Below, piece after piece: positions 56,106 through 63,795 of a DNA stretch of 64,000 nt (position 1 is its first letter; every line of letters starts with the position of its first letter). The notes under the pieces were generated by a model. It had not been told where the DNA came from. It was given only the letters and a program-made list of their open reading frames with translations, and did no database searches. Source of the stretch: Pseudobutyrivibrio sp. MD2005 (GTDB taxonomy: Bacteria; Bacillota; Clostridia; Lachnospirales; Lachnospiraceae); contig NZ_JHXE01000016.1 in assembly GCF_000621865.1 (NCBI RefSeq), positions 41,696 to 105,695 of the forward strand. Reading direction: 5' to 3'. The position numbers were made by a program, and so were the translations under genes.

Positions 56106-57287
56106 ATGACTAAAATGAGAATATGGGAAATGGTATTTCCAAATGATCGCGAAATAATAATATGGGGGGCAGGTCTTAATGGTAAAAAGTGGTATAAATT
56201 TTTGCAAGGAAAACGTAAGATTAAATATTTTATTGATGTAAATCCGTCAATTTCAGAATTGCATTTTGAGAATATAACTGTTGATGTTAAATTACCAAGT
56301 GATGTATTAGTAGAAAATGAGATCATATTAATTTCACCTAAAAAAGATGTAGACATCATATATGAACAAGCAAGAAATATTGGTGCTAAATTTATAATTA
56401 TAGGCGAAGTATATTCACATATACCAAAAAACTTTTCAATAAATAGGGAAGATTTGCCAAGCGTTCCATTTGGACATTATTATTCGCTTTATGCGGATAT
56501 AAATGATGTTAAAGAGAAATATGAGCAAAATATAGATATGGAGATTAGTGATAATAAGTATATTGATGGTATAGATATAAATGAAGAAAATCAAATTGAA
56601 CTGTTAAATAAAATGAATTCTCTGTTTGAATCTAGACCTAAATGGGAAGTGAATGAGAATGCATACAGATACAAATGTGGAAACACATCAATAGGCCTTT
56701 CAGATACATTTCTAATAAATTTTATGCTTAGGATATATAGACCTAAAAAGTATATTGAAGTTGGAAGTGGTTATTCTTCGGCAGCTGCATTAGACACGAA
56801 TGAATACTATTTAGATGGTAAGACACAAATGGAGTTTATTGAACCATATCCGGATCTTTTATACGCCTTGCTCAAAGAAGCCGATAAGGAAAAAGTGATA
56901 ATTCATCCACAAAAGCTGCAAGATATATCGCTGAAGGTTTTTAAGAATTTACATAATGGAGATATATTATTTATAGATTCTACACATGTATCTAAAAGCG
57001 GTTCTGATGTAAATTATCTCTTTTTTCATATCCTACCTTGTTTAGAATCAGGAGTATTAGTGCATTTGCATGATATTTTTTACCCATGGGATTATCCAAA
57101 AGAATGGATTAATAAAAATGGATGGAATGAAATGTATCTATTAAGAGCATTTCTACAATATAACTCTGAATGGGATATTATATTTTATAATCATTATATG
57201 GCAGAAGAACACAAAGATTTATATCACCCAGAATGGCGAAAGCAAAGTGATTTGGGCGGTGGGAGTTTTTGGATGAGGAAAAAGTAA
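56106..57287 (+). CDS. class I SAM-dependent methyltransferase with N-terminal Rossmann module
   Basis: 393 residues, AGGAGG six bases before ATG. Residues 14-110 are the shared module (EIIIWGAGLNGKKWYKFL, YFIDVNPS). Residues about 190-390 are a methyltransferase-like domain: KYIEVGSGYSSAAAL, FIEPYPDLLYALL, GDILFIDSTHVSKSGSDV, and HLHDIFYPWDYP. The second half resembles enzymes with a metal-binding D-S-x-H site. The target is unknown. Confidence 0.8.
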   Translation: MTKMRIWEMVFPNDREIIIWGAGLNGKKWYKFLQGKRKIKYFIDVNPSISELHFENITVDVKLPSDVLVENEIILISPKKDVDIIYEQARNIGAKFIIIGEVYSHIPKNFSINREDLPSVPFGHYYSLYADINDVKEKYEQNIDMEISDNKYIDGIDINEENQIELLNKMNSLFESRPKWEVNENAYRYKCGNTSIGLSDTFLINFMLRIYRPKKYIEVGSGYSSAAALDTNEYYLDGKTQMEFIEPYPDLLYALLKEADKEKVIIHPQKLQDISLKVFKNLHNGDILFIDSTHVSKSGSDVNYLFFHILPCLESGVLVHLHDIFYPWDYPKEWINKNGWNEMYLLRAFLQYNSEWDIIFYNHYMAEEHKDLYHPEWRKQSDLGGGSFWMRKK

Positions 57288-57320
57288 TATGAATATTTAC
57301 TTGTTATAAAAGGGATTATA

Positions 57321-57503
57321 ATGAACATATTATGGTTGTGTAATGTAGTTTTGCCAGAGTTAGCAGAAGAATTATTATTTAAAAAGCAGTATTTTGGTGG
57401 GTGGCTTACTGAGGCATGTGATGAACTAAAATTAAGAAGTGATTGGGATCTGGCAATGTGTGTGTTGGTTCGTATCCACCTTGTTTTAAAGCTGGTGTTT
57501 TAG
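57321..57503 (+). pseudogene. truncated family 4 glycosyltransferase remnant
   Basis: 60 residues starting ILWLCNVVLPELAEELL, then YFGGWLTEACDELK and LAMCV. This aligns with the start of the GT4 domain in the 43380 gene (VLWLSNVVLTEVADILL, YGGWISGLFNELR, FAVCV). The match ends after about 48 residues and the frame runs into unrelated sequence and a stop. The rest of the gene is missing. This marks the right end of the dense glycosyltransferase block. Confidence 0.75.
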
Positions 57504-57675
57504 TTTATTATTGATATTATTCAATTTTGACTATGTCAAAATAATCAGTAACATAAGGTATAGATTAAATTAAACGATTTAAGTGCATATTTAGATGGTT
57601 TTAACCTGATTGCTACTGCATTTTTGTTATTGGAACGTGAAATATAAATTGCAGTGGAGGAATTTGAAAAACGTA

Positions 57676-58149
57676 ATGCAAAATAGATTAGTCTATCATG
57701 GGAGTGCTGTAATTGTTCAGTTTCCTGAAATAAGAATACATAAATACAATAAAGATTTTTACTATGGATTTTACTGCACTGACATTAAGGAGCAGGCAGT
57801 AAGGTGGGCAACTAGGCATGGTGGCACTGGTATTATAAATGTATATAAATACACGCCAAGTGATAGTTTAAAAACTAAAGTATTTGATGAAATGACAGAG
57901 GAGTGGCTCGACTTTATTGTGGATTGTCGCCTGGGAAAACCTCATGATTATGATATAGTTGAAGGTCCAATGGCTGATGACACAATCTTTAACTACGTGC
58001 AAAACTATGTTGATGGTAAAATTTCAAGAGAAGCATTTTGGGCATTAGCAAAATTTAAGCACCCAACTCATCAAATAAGTTTTCACACAGCAAAAGCATT
58101 ATCAGCAATAGAGTATGTTGAAAGTATCGAGGTAACAGATGAACGGTAG
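57676..58149 (+). CDS. DUF3990 family protein (possible ADP-ribosyltransferase-like toxin)
   Basis: 157 residues from ATG 57676; TTG 57664 is possible, since GGAGG ends at 57660. It matches the DUF3990 pattern: LVYHGSAVIVQFPEI, DFYYGFYCTDIKEQAVRWA, and INVYKY. The H-G-S, Y-G-F-Y and later acidic residues recall the ADP-ribosyltransferase fold, so a toxin or effector role is possible, by inference only. Its last 11 bases overlap the next gene, as in toxin-antitoxin pairs. Confidence 0.7.
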   Translation: MQNRLVYHGSAVIVQFPEIRIHKYNKDFYYGFYCTDIKEQAVRWATRHGGTGIINVYKYTPSDSLKTKVFDEMTEEWLDFIVDCRLGKPHDYDIVEGPMADDTIFNYVQNYVDGKISREAFWALAKFKHPTHQISFHTAKALSAIEYVESIEVTDER

Positions 58150-58576
58150 CGATTTATTTTACACATGCAGCTTAATAGAATTTATTGGAAGAAAGACAAA
58201 AAACACTCGTGCTGCGGTGGTTTCCTATCTTGGAAAGGATAATATTTCTAGAATATACAGATATGCCGACGTATTTCATTCAGACATAATTGAAAAAGTT
58301 GCAGATGAATTTATAGAAAAATGTCATATTGCAACAGGAGAGTTCGATAATGTAGGAAAATGTAAGTACACGGTTCCAGATTATTGGGATATTGGAGAAG
58401 TTTTTGAGCGCCTTATTGAGGACACATATGACGGTCAATCAGACCTGATTGATTTTATAATTGAGATTTACAATTCATGGTTAACAGAAGCTATTTCAAA
58501 TTTTAACAGTGACCTATACTATCAACCAAGAGACTACATTAGGGAATGTTACAAAGAAGGTAGGATTTGTGCTTAA
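58139..58576 (+). CDS. unknown protein paired with DUF3990
   Basis: 145 residues, helical, without membrane segment. MNGSDLFYTCSLIEFIGRKT, NTRAAVVSYLGKDNISRIYRYADVFHSD and the end YIRECYKEG are visible. I do not recognise a named family. Overlap with the DUF3990 gene suggests a functional pair, possibly an antitoxin or partner. The mazEF promoter lies just downstream. Confidence 0.6.
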   Translation: MNGSDLFYTCSLIEFIGRKTKNTRAAVVSYLGKDNISRIYRYADVFHSDIIEKVADEFIEKCHIATGEFDNVGKCKYTVPDYWDIGEVFERLIEDTYDGQSDLIDFIIEIYNSWLTEAISNFNSDLYYQPRDYIRECYKEGRICA

Positions 58577-58605
58577 ATATTTCGTTATAGCCCGTGTACC
58601 CAAGC

Positions 58606-58656
58606 TTGACATTGCACATTTAAAGAAAGTATCATGTATATACAGATATACATGAT
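58606..58656 (+). promoter_or_regulatory. mazEF promoter with palindromic operator
   Basis: -35 TTGACA (58606-58611), 18 bases, -10 TATCAT (58630-58635). A perfect 11-base inverted repeat, ATCATGTATAT (58631-58641) with ATATACATGAT (58646-58656), loop ACAG, overlaps the -10 and the start region. This is the expected operator for autorepression by the MazE/MazEF complex. Confidence 0.8.
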
Positions 58657-58682
58657 ATTTTTTATTTAGTGAGGATACGTAT

Positions 58683-58925
58683 ATGGAACAAGTATATATA
58701 AAAGCATGGGGAAATAGCAGTGCTATAAGGTTGCCAAAGAGTGTGCTCAATGAATTAGGATTAACAAATTCTGACGCGTTAGATTTGGAAATCGATGGAG
58801 ATAAAATTATTTTAAAAAAAGCCTTTAAGCATAAGTCATTCAAAGAAAGAATGGAAGAATATGACGGTCAGATTTCAATCTATAATTTTGATTGGGGCAA
58901 GCCAACAGGAAGGGAAATGTTCTAA
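58683..58925 (+). CDS. mazE: MazE-family antitoxin (AbrB-type)
   Basis: 80 residues. The N-terminal SpoVT/AbrB-like DNA-binding fold is QVYIKAWGNSSAIRLPKSVLNELGL. The C-terminal tail (FKHKSFKERMEEYDG, then FDWGKPTG) would thread into the toxin. It binds its own operator and neutralises MazF. Stop and toxin start overlap by one base (TAATG). Confidence 0.9.
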   Translation: MEQVYIKAWGNSSAIRLPKSVLNELGLTNSDALDLEIDGDKIILKKAFKHKSFKERMEEYDGQISIYNFDWGKPTGREMF

Positions 58926-59233
58926 TGAATGATTTGAACCAAGGAGACATTATTAAGATTAATGGCTTTAAAAATCTATTTGTTGCTGTCAGTAGCAACG
59001 AATTTATTAGGGCAACTAAAATGGCACATCTCTGCCCCATTATAGATGGCGTACCAGCAGGACCATTGCACATTCAAATAATCGCCACAAAAGGAATGCT
59101 TGGAACAGTTATCTGTGAGCAAATAAAGCTTATGGATATTAATGACAGAGGGTTTACGAAACGAGATAGACTACATTATCCTGACACTATGAACATTGCA
59201 GATGCAGTGCAGGGTATGTTTGAGTATGATTAA
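58925..59233 (+). CDS. mazF: MazF/PemK-family mRNA interferase toxin
   Basis: 102 residues from ATG 58925, overlapping the mazE stop. MNDLNQGDIIKINGF is the typical first beta-strand. MAHLCPIIDGVPAGPLHI and GTVICEQIKLMDINDRGF (the conserved Q-I/R region at the RNA site) follow. It cleaves mRNA endonucleolytically when freed from MazE. The cleavage specificity is not predictable here. Confidence 0.88.
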   Translation: MNDLNQGDIIKINGFKNLFVAVSSNEFIRATKMAHLCPIIDGVPAGPLHIQIIATKGMLGTVICEQIKLMDINDRGFTKRDRLHYPDTMNIADAVQGMFEYD

Positions 59234-59236
59234 TAG

Positions 59237-59317
59237 GAGTCTGAAGCTATAGATTTACAAATTAATGAAGACAGAATAATGTTGCAAAATGTTTTTAAGC
59301 ACAAAACATTTAAATGA
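59237..59317 (+). pseudogene. mazE remnant
   Basis: A 26-codon frame directly after mazF reads SEAIDLQINEDRIMLQ then FKHKTFK and stop. This parallels residues 37-61 of mazE (SDALDLEIDGDKIILK, FKHKSFK), with about half the residues identical and the rest mostly conservative. The DNA-binding N-terminus is missing. Probably left from recombination or duplication of a mazEF module. Confidence 0.65.
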
Positions 59318-59483
59318 AGTTAAGTTTTTACTTTTCTAAACTTGATATTATAACGGTTGACCGATAAACTGATTACATATCAACGAAAAGCTAGCTGTGA
59401 AAGTAAACACGAGGTGTAAAATAATTTAAAGATTTTTATCTGTAAATTATAAATGAAGAACAAAAAAACAATTGGAGACAATA

Positions 59484-61067
59484 ATGTTAAAGAAAAATAT
59501 ACCATTAGGAATACAGAGTTTTGAAAAAATCAGAACAGATGGGTATTTATATATTGATAAAACAGAATATGTATATAAATTAGTTCACTCAGGTATACCT
59601 TATTTTTTAAGTAGACCACGTAGATTCGGAAAGAGTTTGTTAGTTTCAACACTAATGGCTTATTGGCAAGGCAAGAAAGAATTATTCAGTGGTTTGGCAA
59701 TAGAGTCTCTTGAAGCAAATAATGAAGATGCCTGGCAAGAATACCCAGTTTTCTATTTTGATTTCAATAAGGATTCATATGCCAGAGAGAATGCATTAGA
59801 AGATGTATTAAATGAGCATCTTATCAAATGGGAGCAGCAGTATGGTCTCGACAAAGGTACAGCATCTCTTCCAGAGCGTTTTAGACATATAATAGAACAA
59901 GCGGTTAACAGCACCGGCAAAAATGTAGTTGTTCTTGTGGACGAATACGACAAACCATTACTTGATGTTATCGATGATAATGAAAAAGAAGAACATAACA
60001 AGGAATTATTCAAAGGCTTTTTTAGCACTTTAAAAAGCTACGATAGCTACATAAAGTTCGTGTTCTTTACTGGTGTAACAAAGTTTAGTAAGGTTAGTAT
60101 TTTTAGCGATCTTAATCAACTTACAGATATTTCAATTAACAAAGAATTTGCTGCGATATGCGGTATAACCGATGAGGAAATAGATAAATATCTTGATCAG
60201 AATATTGAGCATGTATCTAGTGAATTAGGATTATCTCCTGCAGAATGTAGAACAAAATTAAAGGCTATGTATGATGGATATCATTTCCATTATGATTCTC
60301 CTGATATTTATAATCCATATAGTTTATTATGTGCTATTAACAATATGGAATTTGAACCATATTGGTTTAGTACTGGAACACCTACATTCCTTATAGATAA
60401 AATTCGTGCTGAGGATTTCAATGTAAAACTAATTACAGAAGGAAAACTCTATGCGGAGAGATATGCTTTGATGGAGTATAAGGCTGATGATGTTAATTTG
60501 ATTCCATTATTGTATCAAACAGGATATTTAACAATAAAAGGATACGATAAAGAGATTAACGCTCTTAAGTTAGATTACCCAAATGATGAAGTAAAATATA
60601 GTTTTCTGAAAAGCTTAGCTCCAATGTTCATGAAGAATAGTGAGGGAATATCACCTCTTGAAATTAGAGCCTTTTTAAATGATTTAAATAACAATGATTT
60701 GGAAAGTATTAGACATAGATTTGAAGCGCTATTCGAAAGTCTACCATATCCTACAGATAAGGACATTAGATTAGTAGAGCAGAATTTCCAAAACGTAATC
60801 TATATCGTATTTGCGTTATTAGGACAGTTTGTAAAAGCTGAAGCACACAGTGCAAATGGTCGTGCCGACTGTATTGTCCAGACTGGTTCTAACATATATG
60901 TGTTTGAGTTCAAATTAGATAAATCTGCTAAAGATGCTATAAATCAAGTGGAGAGAAACAGATATCTTGTTCCATTTGCAGCAGATCAAAGAGAAAAAAC
61001 AATAATTGGAGTGAAATTTTCATCAGAGATTAGAAACATTAGTGAGTGGGAAATAAAAAGAGCTTAA
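59484..61067 (+). CDS. AAA-ATPase-like / PD-(D/E)XK nuclease-like protein
   Basis: 527 residues from ATG 59484 with TTGGAGA upstream. The N-terminal AAA-ATPase-like domain opens with LGIQSFEKIRTDGYLYIDKT, and shows a Walker A-like SRPRRFGKSLLVS and Walker B VVLVDEYDKPL. The C-terminal DUF1703/PD-(D/E)XK-like end has GRADCIVQTGSNIYVFEFKLDKSA, with the D...E-x-K residues. The family is abundant in gut Bacteroidetes and Clostridia and often mobile. Its function is not established; a defence role is possible. Confidence 0.85.
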   Translation: MLKKNIPLGIQSFEKIRTDGYLYIDKTEYVYKLVHSGIPYFLSRPRRFGKSLLVSTLMAYWQGKKELFSGLAIESLEANNEDAWQEYPVFYFDFNKDSYARENALEDVLNEHLIKWEQQYGLDKGTASLPERFRHIIEQAVNSTGKNVVVLVDEYDKPLLDVIDDNEKEEHNKELFKGFFSTLKSYDSYIKFVFFTGVTKFSKVSIFSDLNQLTDISINKEFAAICGITDEEIDKYLDQNIEHVSSELGLSPAECRTKLKAMYDGYHFHYDSPDIYNPYSLLCAINNMEFEPYWFSTGTPTFLIDKIRAEDFNVKLITEGKLYAERYALMEYKADDVNLIPLLYQTGYLTIKGYDKEINALKLDYPNDEVKYSFLKSLAPMFMKNSEGISPLEIRAFLNDLNNNDLESIRHRFEALFESLPYPTDKDIRLVEQNFQNVIYIVFALLGQFVKAEAHSANGRADCIVQTGSNIYVFEFKLDKSAKDAINQVERNRYLVPFAADQREKTIIGVKFSSEIRNISEWEIKRA

Positions 61068-61136
61068 AAGGGGGATAAAATGATACTAAAAAACAACCCC
61101 ATTTGCCCTAGAATACGAGAGGAGAATGAATGACTT

Positions 61137-61496
61137 ATGGCAGAAGTTAGATTAATAAATAATCTTAAAGGGATTCTTTATTATTTAGATACTCCTTTAA
61201 TGGATTTCGAAATTAAAGACCGTGAGTTAATCAAATCTGTTGACCTGAGCCAGGGCAAATTATATCCATGGGAGCTAGCGAAGCTTGGTGTTTCCTATGG
61301 TAGCTTCGTAAAGTTTTTCCAGCGCAGAACAATGAGGGAAAACTGCATGTTTTACCGTGAGCATTTGAGGGCTCTTGGTATGGATAAAATGGATTTTGAC
61401 CTCTACATTAAAAAGAATAATGGAAACAATCATTTAGATAATTACTGGGTGAAATTCGAAGATTTCGGTGCCCAATGCTTTTCCCAACTTCAGTAA
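61137..61496 (+). CDS. small protein of unknown function
   Basis: 119 residues. NLKGILYYLDTPLMDFEIKDRE, WELAKLGVSYGSFVKFFQRRTM, and the ending DNYWVKFEDFGAQC. The layout (a short beta-rich start, an R-rich middle, and a D-x-Y-W-V/I-K end) resembles short N-terminal modules seen next to HipA-like proteins in Clostridia, but no HipA kinase follows. GAGGAGAATG lies upstream. Low certainty about any function. Confidence 0.55.
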   Translation: MAEVRLINNLKGILYYLDTPLMDFEIKDRELIKSVDLSQGKLYPWELAKLGVSYGSFVKFFQRRTMRENCMFYREHLRALGMDKMDFDLYIKKNNGNNHLDNYWVKFEDFGAQCFSQLQ

Positions 61497-61501
61497 ATCT
61501 G

Positions 61502-61543
61502 TGATTCTAGTGAGCTTTATCGTTGAAAAGCTTACTAGAATCA
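61502..61543 (+). terminator. long hairpin downstream of the 61137 gene
   Basis: TGATTCTAGTGAGCTTT (61502-61518) pairs with AAAGCTTACTAGAATCA (61527-61543), with one wobble. It is very stable but lacks a clear T run, so it may be a terminator, an mRNA-protecting hairpin or a leftover of a mobile end. Confidence 0.5.
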
Positions 61544-61649
61544 TTAAATTCAAAACAAATTTCGCAACATTCTGTGAAAACTAGAGTATTTTTCCATAAG
61601 AATAGATAAAATAGAATTGTAGTACTAGATGAACTAAGTGGAGAAAGCC

Positions 61650-62936
61650 ATGGCGAAAATATCGATCATAGTACCAATCTACAACGTGAAGGCGTACTTG
61701 CCACAGTGTCTGGACAGCATATTAGCCCAGACTTTTTCTGATGTAGAAATAATCTGTGTAGATGATGGTTCTAACGATGGCAGTGAGAATATCGTGGATG
61801 AGTATGCGGCTAAGGATAAACGCATGGTAGTCATTCACAAGTCAAACGCTGGCTATGGCGCAGCTATGAACACGGGACTTGATGTGGCAACTGGAGAATA
61901 TATTGGCATAGTAGAAAGCGATGATTGTATCACTCCAGAAATGTACGAGCGCCTTTATAATCAGGCGAAATCAAACGACCTTGATTTTATAAAATCCGAA
62001 GCGTATTTTTGGTTTGAAATCCTGGATTTCAAAAAGCGTATACACGTAGAGTCGCTAGACCAATATTTTAACAAGGTTCTAGATGAGCGTTATCGAAATA
62101 TTTTTTTCGATTTCTTCATGAATATTTGGACAGGCATCTACAAAAAGGATTTCCTAAGTACCAATCATATTCGCTTTAATGAGTCGCCAGGAGCATCATA
62201 TCAGGATAATGGTTTCTGGATGCAGACTTGCATGTATGCTAAAAAAGCGATGTGGCTTAACGAAGCATTCTATTTATATCGACAGGACAATCCAGAGGCA
62301 TCTATAAAAAGCACAGGTAAAATATATGCCATGGAAAATGAATATTCATGGTTAGAGGAGTTGCTAAAGAGAAGAGAACACTACCATCTTTTACCATACT
62401 GTTACTATTACAGACTATTCAGGGATAGAGGCGTGTTCCTAAGAATAGATGACGAACTGAAATCAGATTATGTCAATCATCTCGAGGAGGAATACGCAAA
62501 ATATGGTGCTGCCATTAAAATGAACGGCTTTCTCGATAAGTGGATGCGAGATATTACAGCTGACGATAAGACACTACTAAAAAACATTATTGATAAAAAA
62601 TCATTTGTAGTTAACAAGCTAAATGAGGCACATTCAATTATAATATATGGTGCAGGGAATAGAGGTGTCATAGCTCTGCGCAACTTAGTAAACCTTAATC
62701 AAATCAGTAAGTTAAAATGCTTTGCTATAACAGATGACTCTGAAAAACGAATCCTTGCGAACCGAGAGGTTTTAAAGATAGACGACGCAATTAAAAAGTA
62801 TCCAGATAGCTTGATTATTGTGGCAACGGTTCGAGGCACAAATGCATACAAGGCTATGTGTATAAAATTACTTGATTTAGAGGTTACAAATTATTTAGAT
62901 GGCACATTATTTGAGGAGTATTTTTATTTGGCTTAA
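61650..62936 (+). CDS. family 2 glycosyltransferase with C-terminal Rossmann module
   Basis: 428 residues from ATG 61650 with GGAG upstream; a GTG at 61638 is in frame. Residues 1-230 are GT2: ISIIVPIYNVKAYLPQCLDSI, ICVDDGSNDGSENI, and GIVESDDCITPEMY. The long middle is helical. Residues about 328-428 are the shared module (SIIIYGAGNRGVIALRNL, IIVATVRGTNAYKAM). It has a higher GC content than the block before 57.5 kb. It is separated from the rest of the locus by the toxin-antitoxin island. Confidence 0.87.
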   Translation: MAKISIIVPIYNVKAYLPQCLDSILAQTFSDVEIICVDDGSNDGSENIVDEYAAKDKRMVVIHKSNAGYGAAMNTGLDVATGEYIGIVESDDCITPEMYERLYNQAKSNDLDFIKSEAYFWFEILDFKKRIHVESLDQYFNKVLDERYRNIFFDFFMNIWTGIYKKDFLSTNHIRFNESPGASYQDNGFWMQTCMYAKKAMWLNEAFYLYRQDNPEASIKSTGKIYAMENEYSWLEELLKRREHYHLLPYCYYYRLFRDRGVFLRIDDELKSDYVNHLEEEYAKYGAAIKMNGFLDKWMRDITADDKTLLKNIIDKKSFVVNKLNEAHSIIIYGAGNRGVIALRNLVNLNQISKLKCFAITDDSEKRILANREVLKIDDAIKKYPDSLIIVATVRGTNAYKAMCIKLLDLEVTNYLDGTLFEEYFYLA

Positions 62937-62959
62937 TCATAAGACTATGGGGGTAGTTT

Positions 62960-63673
62960 ATGAATATTGCAATGCTCATCGCTGGTGGCAAAGGGGTACG
63001 AACTAACCAGGATATTCCAAAACAATTTCTAAATATCAACGACAAGCCTATTATCGTATATACGTTGCAGGCTTTTCAGAAGCATCCAGAAATAGATGCT
63101 ATTCTCGTAGTATGTATAGATGGCTGGCAAGACATGCTATGGGCTTACGCAAATCAGTTCAACATTTCAAAATTAAAATGGATTGTTCCTGGCGGAAATA
63201 ATGGTCAGGAATCAATTCATAATGGGATCATGGCTCTCGCCAAAGAATGTAGCGATGATGACATGGTTTTAATTCACGACGCAATCCGTCCAAACGTTTC
63301 ACAGGAGATTATTTCAAATTGCATAGCCCAGTGTAACCTGACAGGTTCGGCAATCACCGTGATACCTTGCGCAGAGGCAATGCTTCTTCGGGGTGAAGAT
63401 AAGAATTCTTCCAAGGAGGTTATTCCAAGGGAAGATTTGGCTAGAACCCAGACGCCACAGGCTTTCAAGTTAAGCAAGTTAAAATGGGCTCATGAAGAAG
63501 CTGCCAAGAAGGGTATAACAAATTCTGTAGCCACATGTACGCTTATGGTTGAGCTCGGAGAACAAGTTAGTTTTTGCCCTGGCTCAGAGAAAAATATAAA
63601 AATAACGACTGCCGAGGATTTGGAGATATTTAAAGCTCTTCTTATGGCTAAGAAAGCAGACTGGATTAAATAG
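62960..63673 (+). CDS. ispD: IspD/TarI-family cytidylyltransferase
   Basis: 237 residues. Conserved features are MLIAGGKGVR...DIPKQF, PGGNNGQESIHNGI, VLIHDAIRPNVSQEII, TQTPQAFKLSKL, and a C-terminal NIKITTAEDLEI. The family covers IspD (CDP-methylerythritol, isoprenoids) and TarI/Bcs1 (CDP-ribitol for teichoic acid or capsule). The neighbouring surface-polymer genes favour a TarI-like role, but sequence alone does not decide. GGGGG lies before ATG. Confidence 0.85.
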   Translation: MNIAMLIAGGKGVRTNQDIPKQFLNINDKPIIVYTLQAFQKHPEIDAILVVCIDGWQDMLWAYANQFNISKLKWIVPGGNNGQESIHNGIMALAKECSDDDMVLIHDAIRPNVSQEIISNCIAQCNLTGSAITVIPCAEAMLLRGEDKNSSKEVIPREDLARTQTPQAFKLSKLKWAHEEAAKKGITNSVATCTLMVELGEQVSFCPGSEKNIKITTAEDLEIFKALLMAKKADWIK

Positions 63674-63742
63674 CCTGCAAATAAAAAGTCAAGGCTAAAT
63701 TAAAGAACAATGAAATTTTTATACAGGTTGAAAAGAAGGTAT

Positions 63743-63775
63743 CAAAATAAGACCACCACAACCAGTGCTGGTCTG
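63743..63775 (-). terminator. possible terminator or end structure next to the IS110 transposase
   Basis: AGACCA (63750-63755) and TGGTCT (63769-63774) with inner CCAG/CTGG. On the reverse strand TTATTTTG follows. It could end transposase transcription or be part of the element's end. Confidence 0.3.
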
Positions 63776-63795
63776 AATAGTTTTATTGATTGAGA

